Assembly (NCBI GenBank): GCA_034698045.1
Contig: JAQGAU010000943.1
Location: forward strand, 1-22,478
Reading direction: 5' to 3'
DNA: 22,478 bases
DNA from: Paramacrobiotus richtersi
Lineage: Eukaryota; Tardigrada; Eutardigrada; Parachela; Macrobiotidae
Shown here one piece after another: positions 1 to 9,590 of the stretch. Numbering within the stretch: the stretch's first letter is position 1; every line of letters begins with the position of its first letter. The translations under genes were made by a program, and so were the position numbers. Below the pieces are notes generated by a model that worked only from the letters and a program-made list of their open reading frames with translations, did no database searches and had not been told where the DNA came from.

Positions 1-35
1 GTTGTTTAGAACTGTTTAGAACTGTTTAGAATTGT
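1..35. repeat. Short tandem repeat, unit ACTGTTTAGA
   Basis: Three consecutive near-identical 10-bp units open the window and the array probably continues to the left. It is followed at 57-62 by AATAAA. Together these could be part of a terminal repeat of a retroelement, but the window cuts it off, so this stays inference. Confidence 0.6.
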
Positions 36-56
36 TGAGCCTGTTCCTGTATTCTT

Positions 57-62
57 AATAAA
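57..62 (+). promoter_or_regulatory. Possible poly(A) signal AATAAA
   Basis: A canonical AATAAA hexamer lies just downstream of the 10-bp tandem repeat and about 470 bp before the Ser/Arg-rich ORF. It could end a transcript from outside the window or be the R-region signal of a truncated LTR. A hexamer alone is weak evidence in AT-rich DNA. Confidence 0.25.
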
Positions 63-527
63 GTTCCCTAAAGGGGGGACTGAAGGGCGTTCGCCCAGAG
101 GTCACCACTTTGCCGCTGTCAAGTGGTGGCATTCTTGTCCCGTCTTGCAAGCTGTTTGATTGTTTGCAATATCGATTCATTTCCCGACATCTCTGATAAT
201 GCTTTGGAGAAAGTTGACCTCTCGTCGTAATTACCTTCGCATTATCAAACGATACATTTTCGATGAGTTTTTCATTACGGCTTGCATCAGCTACGACATT
301 GCGCGCGGGATTAATATATCCGTTATCGATCCAGAATATTTTCCACTTTGATGCGTTCTGATTTAATTGTTCCGTCGTTTAATTCCTAACCATTTGCTGC
401 CATTTATGCCGGCCAATTTTGTTGTTAACTGCGCCAGCGTTTTCGCTCACGTGTTCCGTATTGTCCACCGGCGTTTACATGTTCATATTGATTCGGATGA
501 CGAAGAGAACTAATAATCTGATGAATT

Positions 528-965
528 ATGTCTGACACTGGCACACTGCATATGGTTGGCTCATCTGATCACGATGGCTCAGACTCCGACGGTTCTACGT
601 CTGCTTCATCTGCATCATCCAGATCTCCGTCTCCTGCTCCTGAACCAGCTCCAGCCCGTCGTGTCACTCGTCGAAACAATGGTGCAACTCAACCGGCCGC
701 TCGTGCTGTGACCTCTGTCCAGCCCACCGCGGCCGCGCCGGCACCAGTCGCCCGTCGCCGCCGCCGTCGGCCGAAGAAGAAGAACGGGAACAAGCTACCG
801 GACCCTGTCATTTCCCGCATTCAGCAGCAACAGGAAACCATGAACGAGACCTTATCAATATTGCTATCACGCGCGTCGCAGCAGCCACACGTACTACCTA
901 TTAATGTCCAACATGAGCAGCCCCGTATCCCGCAAGGAGCCAAATATCTTCGAACGAACTTCTGA
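528..965 (+). CDS. Ser/Pro/Ala/Arg-rich basic ORF, possible mobile-element protein N-terminus
   Basis: This 145-codon ORF is more GC-rich than its surroundings and has protein-like composition. Residues 10-40 are an acidic Ser/Asp/Pro stretch. Residues about 44-90 are rich in Arg, Ala and Pro and end in a strong nuclear-localisation-like run, RRRRRRPKKK. The tail (about 91-145) contains Gln-rich and Leu-containing segments that could form a short helix. The ATG at 528 is the first in the frame. The stop at 963-965 may not be the original end, because a second frame stays open from an ATG at about 911 through about 1012, as expected after a small frameshift. No family was recognised. A disordered N-terminus of a gag-like or transposon protein is a guess based on composition and on the preceding repeat and poly(A) signal. 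Confidence 0.4.
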   Translation: MSDTGTLHMVGSSDHDGSDSDGSTSASSASSRSPSPAPEPAPARRVTRRNNGATQPAARAVTSVQPTAAAPAPVARRRRRRPKKKNGNKLPDPVISRIQQQQETMNETLSILLSRASQQPHVLPINVQHEQPRIPQGAKYLRTNF

Positions 966-1060
966 TGGCAATCCAAACTCCCCAGAACAAGTGGATGAAT
1001 GTTTATCTGGGTGAAACAACTTATTCCAGATGGACATTTGGTGATTTGGTCATCTGTTAC

Positions 1061-1560
1061 CGCTAAAACCGTCCGGACGGGGCAGACGCCCGCCGGACAC
1101 TTTTCCCCCGCTGCCGTTAAAACGATCCGTTAAGCCGAAATTCGGCCGGCGTAACGTTTTTCCCGCTCACACAATTCTACGTACCTGCTTATTGCAGGCT
1201 AACCGCTAAAGTTGTGTTTTATTGTTTTTGTTGCTCATAGCCTTTTCCTTTCACCCGTAATCACGTTGCACAGACAATACCATCCAAGCGCTTGAACACT
1301 TTTCCCGGGCTCAGGACTAGGCTAGCAGTCTGGGAGTAGTGTCCGGTTTACAGAACACTCCGGCGCTCACAGCACACACTGCACAAAATGACCGACAAGC
1401 CAATGAAAAACTGAAAAAAGTGGCCGGGTGAGCCTTCCCGCCCTGAGGCAGTCTGCGATTCAAGCAATTTTAGGTGGGCAAAACCTTCACCGAACGGAAC
1501 TTGAACCCTCCGGACGGCTGTGCGATTGCTGGAAAAGTGTCTGGCGGACTTTTTCCCGTC
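1061..1560. repeat. Degenerate GGYAAAAGTGTCCGGC motif cluster, both orientations
   Basis: Copies seen include TAAAACCGTCCGG at 1064-1076, the reverse form CGCCGGACACTTTTCCCC at 1091-1108, a reverse form at 1295-1309, a forward GTGTCCGG near 1339 and GGAAAAGTGTCTGGCGG at 1531-1547 followed at once by a reverse half ending at about 1558. Adjacent forward and reverse copies would form stem-loops. No gene was found between 1013 and 2330; ORFs here are short and without domains. Confidence 0.6.
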
Positions 1561-2150
1561 AAGACTGTCTTAGCGGTTACATTTTCTGCCGCATGAACTC
1601 CTACCGGCAACAATGCTTGCAGCTGGCGTGCAGATTCCGCGTGTCAGACAATTCGAGGCTACATATTAGACTTGTGTAACACCTTGGTCCTTTGTGCGAC
1701 TGGTGGGAAAGTCGCCAGACAGGGTTTAGCTCAATATAATGGGTAGAACATGATACCATAAAATTTTAACGAACCAAACGCCTTAGCCGGTAGAACCGAT
1801 GAAGAAGGAAATATGAAAAAAGTTAGGTGAGCGCCAAAGTGAGCTAAAAAGTCATCAGGTTACATTTGCCGGATGCCATCATATGACCAGTTTTGTCCGG
1901 GAACGTTCTTGCCGGAGTTGGGTCGCAAAAGCGTACAACACTTGTAACGGTGAATGAGCGTACGGGCATATCGGCACACGTTTATTGATCTTAGCTGACG
2001 CAACTAATCTAAGTGCTAAAACAAACTCGTGGAACATGCAGTCGAATACGGGAATATACCCATAAGGGGTGGAGACATAGCTGACCAGTACATACGCAAC
2101 GAGGGATGAACATTCCTCGTTACACAATATCTAAGTGTTTCCTCGAGCTC

Positions 2151-2290
2151 GGCAAAAGTATCCGGTGAAACCAACTATTTACCAGGTACCGGTAAAAGTG
2201 TCTGGCTGAAACCAGCTACTTACTGGCGTCCGCCAAAACTGTCCGAATCATTACTGGGCTTCGGTAAAACTGTCCGGCAAAAACCGGTCA
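2151..2290 (+). repeat. Tandem array of the same motif, four copies at about 31-41 bp spacing
   Basis: Direct copies start near 2151, 2191, 2232 and 2263. Each contains GGYAAAASTRTCYGGC or a close variant, and three are followed by GAAACC or AAAACC. The order and spacing show real local tandem duplication of a unit of about 40 bp rather than chance matches. Confidence 0.7.
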
Positions 2291-2348
2291 TATGATAGCA
2301 TCTGGAAAACATGTCGGTTTGACCGTTAGATTGGTGCCCCTGATGCTC

Positions 2349-2382
2349 GCCCACCCTCGCGATGAAAATTTTCTGGGTGGGC
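2349..2382. repeat. Stem-loop with GCCCACCC / GGGTGGGC arms
   Basis: Perfect 8-bp arms at 2349-2356 and 2375-2382 enclose an 18-nt loop. The rest of 2383-3141 is non-coding as far as I can tell: the plus-strand reading 2841-3320 and the minus-strand reading 2618-2920 have no recognisable domain, and the former overlaps the F-box exon antisense. Confidence 0.45.
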
Positions 2383-3141
2383 AGAATTTACAACCTAGGG
2401 GATTTTTATCCTCTGGGCCCTGGCCAATTTCCCGGTACAGATAATCTAGAAGTCCTAGTACTTACTTCCGCTGCCTGGGCGAAACACTGCGCTCAGCTTG
2501 TTATTTAAGGTGAAGTTGTGAACCGTAAACAATACAGAACAGATCTTAATACCGGTATATTGAACCATTCCATCTTCAACGAGCAACACACATTTCAACT
2601 GCTCAGTTTATGACAAATTACGAACAACAATTGAAAATGCACCTATAAACACGGTAACATGCAGCTTTGTTCTTGAAACAAGCCTTAATGACCGTTAAAA
2701 AAACTGAATGAACCGCCAACCAGTTAAAAATGATACAAAAAACTGAAGCGCAATAATTACTAGCCTTAAAAAACCGAAAAAATAGTCCAGCACAAACCGG
2801 GCCTGTCTGTGTTACCAACTTACGCAGCAGCTTACAAAATATGCTACAGTCACTCCGTAATGACCCTTGGCTCACATCATATCGGAATCTGAAAGCAAAC
2901 ATACACGGGTTATTTGACACAGGTCGAAGACTCGAAGGTGCTCGCAGCGTGACTTACAATCACTCAAATAACCAAAATGTCACAGAAACATCTCAATCGT
3001 CAGGAGCGTTAACGGAGTCAGTTTGTAAGGATCCAAAGAAAGCAAATCTCGCAGGACCCAGTGCTTTTCTCGGTAATCTGGTACACTGTTCCTATCCAGA
3101 CTTTGCATCATGTTCAGAGCCTGTACAGAATTCAACCAACA

Positions 3142-4413
3142 TCAAGTATGTGAATATTGCAAAACCGTTCTTCTACATACCCAGAGGGTCCCTTGCCGAC
3201 ACGCACATTGCTGGCCGTGTTCTGACAGATGCGCTGCGATCCTCGCCGCCGATCTGTCCATCTCAGCTTTGTCGATCATCATCCATACGTCATCTGCCGA
3301 CCGTGATTTGTCCATACTAATCCGAGCCTTTCTGATCGTTAGGCTGAAATAGTCATTTTTACCCGCGGGAATCGGTATTGGTTTTTCGTTGGGCTTTTGG
3401 AAAAAAGGATAAAAAATTAGCACGGCGTTGTGCAGTACAACGTTGTCGCACACGTGGGTAAACGAAGCTAGCGTTTCATCGAGGTCTTTGTTCGCTTCCG
3501 ACACATCGCTGAACATTAGCAATTTAAATCGCCCACTGAAAACAATGCCATGCAGTCGCGAATATCCGCATCCGCTGAAAATACTCCTCATCTGATTGGG
3601 AAGGGTGGAAAATGGTACAAAGTATGGATCAACGAGAGTGAGACGCGTCGTGTGGTTATCCCAGAGGGTGCATATCTGACCACGTAAGTAATCAGTATTA
3701 CCGTTAGTCTCGTGCAGACGCACGTGTCTTCGGGGGCAATGCACAGCTACAACACTTTGCCAGAATCTGCTCACACGCTGCAATTTCCTCTGTGCAACAC
3801 TCCCCAGGCAGCCAAAAACTTCAGCCAGTAACTCGGGCGGTAGTAGCAGATTAATATGCGGATCGGAAGGCATCGGATGGTGCCACTGGATAGCTACTTC
3901 GTCAATATGACGGATCGGGGGAAATGATGTCGCATTTTCTTTAGCCTGATGACGGACCTGCTGGACGGGTACACAGGTCATGAATCCAGAGCCATCCGCT
4001 GTGTGCACCAGTACCGAAACATACATCGACTCATGAATCTTGCAGCAGTAAGCAACAGCCCCCGGATACCATTTCCATGGACTATCCCGTTTTAAGCAGA
4101 GAAGTGCTACGACCGGAATCTTCCCAATCCGTCTGTAATCATCATAGCAGGTGGATACTTCAATCGCTGCTTCCTGTGATAGATGTAAGATTTTGTCCAC
4201 TGGCACCCAAACAATCCCGCGGGCTCCACACAGCAAATCGACGAGACATTCAGCGTCCTTTCTGTCAATAACGATTCCATACTGAAGCAGTCCGTCGTCT
4301 CCTCGGACTGTCACAGCACCAGGTTGATAAACCCTTCCCTGAAAATGCGTTCGCCACATCGGCCCCTCGGTTACATCAGGCAACTCGTCCGTCCATTTCG
4401 CGGCATTGGTTGC
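3142..4413 (-). CDS. F-box domain protein, terminal exon (5' part missing)
   Basis: The exon encodes about 423 residues. Counting from its first codons, residues about 20-80 form a conserved-looking N-terminal block (VYQPGAVTVRGDDGLLQYG, later WVPVDKI). Residues about 85-155 are a second globular part. An F-box lies at about 190-228, with LLPPELLAEVFGCL, RKLQRVSRFW and QSVV at the expected positions. The C-terminal 200 residues hold no motif I recognise. F-box proteins bind Skp1 and recruit substrates to SCF ubiquitin ligases; the substrate here is unknown. The exon opens at TTTTGCAG|G, a good 3' splice site, and no ATG lies upstream in frame, so the protein begins in an upstream exon or at the first internal Met near 4359. 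No convincing upstream exon was seen, and the decayed island at 4723 may have separated it. The tardigrade-like architecture is from memory and unverified. Confidence 0.72.
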   Translation of the reverse strand, partial: ATNAAKWTDELPDVTEGPMWRTHFQGRVYQPGAVTVRGDDGLLQYGIVIDRKDAECLVDLLCGARGIVWVPVDKILHLSQEAAIEVSTCYDDYRRIGKIPVVALLCLKRDSPWKWYPGAVAYCCKIHESMYVSVLVHTADGSGFMTCVPVQQVRHQAKENATSFPPIRHIDEVAIQWHHPMPSDPHINLLLPPELLAEVFGCLGSVAQRKLQRVSRFWQSVVAVHCPRRHVRLHETNGNTDYLRGQICTLWDNHTTRLTLVDPYFVPFSTLPNQMRSIFSGCGYSRLHGIVFSGRFKLLMFSDVSEANKDLDETLASFTHVCDNVVLHNAVLIFYPFFQKPNEKPIPIPAGKNDYFSLTIRKARISMDKSRSADDVWMMIDKAEMDRSAARIAAHLSEHGQQCACRQGTLWVCRRTVLQYSHT

Positions 4414-4421
4414 CTGCAAAA
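4413..4421 (-). promoter_or_regulatory. 3' splice site opening the F-box exon
   Basis: Read on the minus strand the sequence is AATAATTTTGCAG|GCAACC, a T-rich tract followed by CAG, with the reading frame open on the exon side. The TTG codon just inside is not a credible start in a eukaryote, which favours splicing here. Confidence 0.55.
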
Positions 4422-4499
4422 TTATTAACTAAGTACCACGAAACGTTTCTCTATGTTTGGGGACAGAGCCGAAAATAGTCAAAAGTTAAAGATTGACGA

Positions 4500-4511
4500 C
4501 CCCCCCCCCCC
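4500..4511. repeat. Poly(C) tract
   Basis: A homopolymer run of about 11 C is followed by AGGGGTGGGAGG. The 4440-4713 interval holds no gene I can support. Confidence 0.7.
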
Positions 4512-4722
4512 AGGGGTGGGAGGTCTAAGTCTTCTTCCCTGCTGGGTGGGAGTGTTTTAAGCGCTTCCTCACCAGCTCCGTGTGCATCCGTGTGCACTCA
4601 TAATATTCGAGTTAATTGCCAGGGAGGTTATTTATTCGAGTTTATTTCTAATTCGAAAAAGTATTTGTTAATTCACTGTGCATATGGTTGCACTACGTCT
4701 TAGGAATAAGTGTTTAAATTAA

Positions 4723-5895
4723 GGGTACCACTATAGGCACCCCCATACACCCCCTTTCACGAACGCTTGTGAAGACGCTGACTTAAAGTATCCAGAGATC
4801 GATGCCGATCAAGATCTTAAGGACGAATATGCAACATTCGAAGAGTTCGACGTCGATTTCAAGCGTTGGAGGAGGTACTACCAGTGGATTTCTCCGAGTA
4901 GATGACCAAAAACTGCTATACGACTCCAGAAGGATGTGGAGTTTAGCCTACCGGCATGGTTTCCGGCTCGAAGGCAACAACACCAATACCTTTGTGGAGG
5001 CGTTTTCCGAGCAGTGAAAACGGCAATACGCTTGACCAGACATATAAGACAACACATTGCCGAATGCATCAGAGTGGTGCACGATTTCGCGTGCGAATCT
5101 ATACAGTCTTCCTGGTATTGGAGTATCTGCACGACACCAGCTCAATAAAAGTCCACGCACCGGTGCATGCCGCTGTGTTCGAGGATCTAGGGCCCTAACG
5201 GTGTTGGTGTTCCGTTGCATTTGTACGATACGAACATGAGCGACATCCGAACACCAGGCCGCATGATTTATGACAGGGTCGTAGGGGTATTTAGTTACCT
5301 TTGTCAAAGAGAATTTCCAAACACCTTTACCGGACTGGCAGATCCAGGGGACGTTGCGATATGTGAACCCGCTGCCGCAGCGGTGACCAGGATACAAGAT
5401 GAAGTGGCAGCCGGGATGTCTTGCATTCAAGCATTATACGGCTCACATCATTTTGTGTTGACACATAAAGTGGCTGGGGAAGATGTTCTGCGAGTGTCCT
5501 GGACGGAGACCTTCCCTACCATATCGTGTTGCAGATATCCATGCTCTATGGTCGGGAAACAAGGCCGGTTCATGTGGTATTCCCGATTGTACAGCGTCAG
5601 TTGACGGGGTCCAGTCAGTGCGGGCGTATGGTGTGTTCTTACATGGGCAGAAGCAGTTTCAGTGTTACCGGTAGAAGGAGTCATATTTACGAAAGCCAGT
5701 CACCAACGAAACTGGCTCGCTGATGCCATCGAAAAGGAAATGTTCACACGTTGTCCAAAACGAACCGGTAGAAAGCCGCAAGGAGAACAGACTGCCGTTA
5801 AGCGGGATCTGATAATCGTACCAGACGCTGTTGTTAGAATTAGAGCTAAACTGGCTGATATGCCTAATCGTCCTATAATTGGATGGAACGCTTAA
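4723..5895 (+). pseudogene. Decayed protein-coding gene, family unknown
   Basis: Coding-like sequence runs across the island on the plus strand but changes frame repeatedly. One frame is open from 4723 to 5148 except for a single TGA at 4903-4905 and contains DADQDLKDEYATFEEF. Other open pieces are 4802-5017, about 5077-5198, 5215-5604 (GRMIYDRVVGVFSYLCQREF, then AICEPAAAAVTRIQDE), 5483-5674 and 5662-5895 (HQRNWLADAIEKEMFTR and later RDLIIVPDAVVRIRAKLAD). The last piece ends at a TAA just before the right-hand repeats, so the gene fills the island. The pieces look like a soluble protein but match no family I know. The minus-strand reading 4948-5430 is also long (160 codons) but looks like a shadow. 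Whether some breaks are introns cannot be settled here. Confidence 0.45.
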
Positions 5896-5916
5896 ATAAG
5901 AAACTTAAAATGAGCA

Positions 5917-6030
5917 GGGGTGCCTGTAGTAACTGACCACAGGGGTGCATCCATTAATTAATGCAAAAGGGGTGCCTGTAGTAAATGGGGTACGAAAAGG
6001 GGTCCCTATAGTAAACGGGGGTGAAAGGGA
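5917..6030 (+). repeat. Subterminal tandem repeats, unit about 30 bp (AGGGGTGCCTGTAGTAAATG)
   Basis: Three good copies and one partial copy (5941-5952, AGGGGTGCATCC) sit directly after the decayed ORF. A single inverted copy sits at the opposite end of the island (4723-4760). Repeats of this kind commonly serve as transposase binding sites at element ends; that role is inference here. Confidence 0.65.
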
Positions 6031-6044
6031 TTTCCTTAAATTAA

Positions 6045-7655
6045 ATAGAGTTTCAAACAAACTTATGAGCTCCAAAAGGTCAAATTTTTTAGAAAATGAT
6101 CGAAAAATGGAAGGTTATTTTTAAAAATCATATAAGCATGGCATAATATCGCCATCGTTAACAGCTGTAATCTGGTGGGAGATTTCAGCGAAAACTTTCA
6201 TAACACGTATGAAAACTTGTTTTTTGTTTACCAGAAGCCACAGTACCGCTTACAGAATCACTCGGAAAAGCAAAATGAGAAAATCGCTTCACAAAATTGT
6301 TAGTAACTGATTTCCACGTATAACAAACATTTTTTGAAAGTTTTTTCAGATGACTTAGTATTTTTTGACGATTTTTGGAGTTGAAACATAGCATTGTTGG
6401 GAAATGCCGACTGAAGTTAGGTCATCAGATAGGATTCTACCAAGAGCATATTCATTGATAAGGGCCAACGCCTATTGTTCTCCTTTACCCCGCCCCGGGG
6501 GAGCTGAGTGCGCAGTTGTTCGCTCCCTGCCTCATTCAATTTCGCCGTGTTATTGACTAGTCAGGTCACATGACCACATATGAATATACAAAAAAAATCA
6601 TCACACCGGATGTGTCACGAAAACAACAACCTGGCGTACGCAGTTGATTTGTACATATCTTTCTGCATTTAATGCTGCTTCAACCAAATTCAAACACCGT
6701 CTAGCTGATTTGTGGTGAATTTATAAAGCACAGATGTCATAGCTGACGCTAACTCAAAGCACATTACTTCTGTTTTCTAATATTAATATTCTAATATATA
6801 CAAAATATAAAACACAAGGTTTGTGCAGCGAAAACGACTTCCTATTTAGGAAAATAAAAAATAATATACAAAAAATGTTTATTTTATATGCATGGATAGC
6901 CAGAACGTATGCTTGCATTGACAGACCACACAACTAACATGTATAAAAATCAGCTCACAATCACGACCAATTTCATAAAACCATTTTAAGTTTTTAATTA
7001 ACTCATCCAGTCATATAGATTAAGCAGTACATTATGGTTTATTAATTCCTAATAATTCAATAATTCATGGAAAGTTTATTTATGTGAACCGTTAGTAGTA
7101 TTGACTACCTAAATCACAATACAGTGGCGATTGTAATCGGTAAAACAGTAGTTTTAACAGATACGCATTCCAAAGAAGCGCCAACACGTGAACAATCAAA
7201 CTGAAGAAATTCGTACATGCAATTACAATTATCAATCATCCAGATACCTAATTCTTAGTTCACCTTACACGTGTGCACTGATTCATGAATACTAACAGAA
7301 GCAATTTAAATAAACTAGTTAATATATACATTCACTTGCAACACTTACATCCGTTATGGAATCTCGCGATATTTTAAACAGACGGAAGCAGAATGACAAA
7401 TTATTTATCGAGGCCAGTTATCCACTGGTGAATATCGGTGTACGTAATGATGTTTAATTACGCTACGTGAATCGAACGTCAGAATTATTACAACAGGTAG
7501 TATTTTCCTGAAAGCCTAAAAAACTCGAATGATGAACTGGAACATAAAGCAGTGAATCCTTTTTTAAATCTTGTGCATCTCGTAGAAATAAACCGGACTC
7601 AGGTAACAATAAAAAGTAGGTGCGCATCCGGGAATGCATCTAACAATAAGTTACA
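6045..7655. other. AT-rich intergenic stretch, no gene seen
   Basis: No ORF with a recognisable domain is present; the minus-strand reading 6185-6394 is short and featureless. There is a GC-richer patch at about 6480-6540 (CCCCGCCCCGGGGGAG). The 17-mer CAAGAGCATATTCATTG at 6441-6457 recurs in a hairpin arm at 21863-21879. Confidence 0.5.
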
Positions 7656-7734
7656 TACAGTGAGAGTGACAAGACAATGAAATCGCGCGTTTATTTTCGT
7701 CTTGCCTGTCTTGTCTATTGGTGCTTGCACTGTA
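7656..7734. repeat. 79-bp imperfect inverted repeat with TACAGTG ends
   Basis: The left end reads TACAGTGAGAGTGACAAGAC and the right end, on the other strand, TACAGTGCAAGCACCAATAG followed by ACAAGAC. The outer 7 bp are perfect and GACAAGAC is found on both arms. TA-CAGTG termini resemble Tc1/mariner-type remnants, but at this size no assignment is safe. Confidence 0.45.
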
Positions 7735-8990
7735 AAAAAATCACCTACTGGCCACTGGCCGGCTCAATCACAAGACGAATAAAGTGCTCCCCTGGGGCAG
7801 GGCCTAATGATTGACAGTTTTATTGACGCGTTGGCCCTTACGCTCTTGATTCTACGCACAGAGCAGAACGGCGATACTAGCTCACTGTACCGGGGCACTG
7901 AGAAAAGCGCGAAGTGGACACAGGACAGGCAGCGCCTTTTGCCTCAGGCAGCAGCAGATCAGGATTCAGGGCATGGTCTATTCAGCTAGGCTCAGCTTTG
8001 TGCTCGCAGCAACTCGGTGAAAGCAAAGCATGGGAATTCTTACTAGCCGGGCCGTTCGTCAGAAGGAAGCAAAAGGTGCCATTGTTGTTATGCATTTTTT
8101 AATTCACCGGACGCAGCAAGCAATTAGCCGTATGCGACTGCACGCGCAGCCGCCTTGCTAGGCCAGTTGCACATGCAACACCCAAATTTTTGCAGCATGC
8201 ATACTTTTGTCCCGTAGACTTCTGTGCTGTGAGGACTTCCTGAAGTATGCTGCACTTCTTGCTGGTGTCGTTTTCGAAAACGTTCCCATGCACCACGGCG
8301 ACAGTACCCCGTGTTCTTAAAGGGCTGTTTTTTACCTGTAACTAAGCTTAGCAGCTCAACGTCGCGTTGCTCAGAGAAAAACCCGCTGGGGCGCATTCTC
8401 CTGAATGCGTTCGGCACGTGGCATGCAAAAGCAGGAGGAAAAAAACGCTTAATTTTTATGGTATGCTTTATGGTCTTCGATACAATAAATGATCAGACCT
8501 CCACTTTTAGGAATGATTAACACTCACCGAAATCAATGTATTCAAATCAACGATAGAATTTATAAACCGGAAATGAAGGCTGTCGTTTACAACAAATGTA
8601 GAAAGCCTTTTGAATACCAAATTTGAAATATATGTAATATTTGATGCTATCATATTCCTGACACATTGTACATAACCAACAATTTTCAGGCAGATATGCA
8701 TGACAAGTATTACATTCACCATTAGTTTTGCGATCACACTAATTTGTGACATAAAATTCTACAGCAGCCACACTTTATATACCCAAGATTAATTTTTTTC
8801 TGACATAACTTTCACCAAAAACCATATTACTTCTCTTAGTACCAGTTCCTTTCCTGTAGCAATGTATCAAGTTCACTCATTTTCAAAAATAATCACACAT
8901 ACCCTGCAAGATAGTCCTGTCACGATGAAAAATCAGCGAAAACAATAGCCAAATCCACGTCCAACAGTTCATATACATGCAAATACTACA
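7735..8990. other. Intergenic stretch with a GC-richer block, no gene seen
   Basis: Positions about 7740-8440 are GC-richer than both sides and give several short overlapping reading frames on both strands, none with a domain or a clear exon structure. The block may be an old repeat copy. The remainder is AT-rich and without signal. Confidence 0.4.
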
Positions 8991-9040
8991 GTCCAAATAT
9001 ATTTAACCACACCTTACGGTGTTAACCCAATAATTGTTTT

Positions 9041-9335
9041 CCTAAAATTATGGGTCATCGCTATGCCAAAATAATGATACATACTACACATCAAAGATTG
9101 TTTATAATATAACAGATTTTATAGCATCATGTTCCAGCAATTGTTTTCTCTGGGCTAATCATCCTTCAGCACGTTCCACATTTTTTTCTTCAACTATTGG
9201 TCATCGCTCTGCTGACTGCTACTTGTTGCTGTACAGAACAAAAATTACTAAAATTATTTTCTCCAGGTTAATCGACCGTATAAATTCTCTCTCTGCACGT
9301 ACTACATTTTTTCCTAAAATTATTGGTCATCGCTG
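9041..9335 (+). repeat. Degenerate tandem repeat, three copies around GGTCATCGCT
   Basis: GGTCATCGCT lies at 9053-9062, 9199-9208 and 9325-9334, spaced 146 and 126 bp. Copies one and three share the longer core CCTAAAATTATKGGTCATCG, and copies two and three share upstream TTTTCTC and CACGT-containing segments. This is an eroded tandem duplication without coding capacity. Confidence 0.55.
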
Positions 9336-9590
9336 AAAGAGTAGCTACAACACAAGAAAGCTTGATTAGATAGTACAGTTGATATTTTTTTAGTACTCAG
9401 TTCTAATGATCCAGTTCATTCGACCATGAAAATTCTCATTCCGACAAGTACTTATCGCTCATAACTGTAATATCACAATAACTACAGTATCAAACTTGTC
9501 CACTCCTATAAGAGGTATCTACCACAGCAGCACGCATACTGACCTTTTTATCACCTATTCTGTAAGTCCTGGCCGGAAAACGTAAGTCTT

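Larger units (their letters stand above)
4714..6044. mobile_element. 1.3-kb island bounded by inverted repeats and 9-bp direct repeats
   Basis: The 9-mer TTAAATTAA occurs at 4714-4722 and again at 6036-6044, exactly outside a segment whose ends carry inverted copies of one motif. On the right, GGGGTGCCTGTAGTAA lies at 5917-5932 and 5969-5984, and GGGGTCCCTATAGTAA at 5999-6014. On the left the same motif lies on the minus strand at about 4728-4744. This is the layout of a DNA transposon with a target-site duplication (9 bp, or TTAA if the AT-rich flanks are partly pre-existing). The leftmost copy begins CACTATAGG, which recalls CACTA-type ends, but the right copies read TACTA. No transposase family was recognised inside. 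The superfamily is therefore open. Confidence 0.55.

Noticed and set aside
1..150. LTR of a retrotransposon
   Set aside because: There is a poly(A) signal but no visible TG...CA ends, primer-binding site or second copy; the window edge prevents a test.
2841..3320. 159-codon plus-strand frame
   Set aside because: No domain, low coding character, and its end overlaps the F-box exon antisense.
4417..4419. TTG as start codon of the F-box protein
   Set aside because: A eukaryotic gene would rarely start at TTG, and the bases form a clear TTTTGCAG splice acceptor with the frame open behind it.
4723..6035. CACTA (EnSpm) assignment of the 1.3-kb island
   Set aside because: Only the left copy reads CACTA, the right reads TACTA, the flanking repeat is 9 bp rather than 2-3 bp, and no EnSpm transposase is seen.
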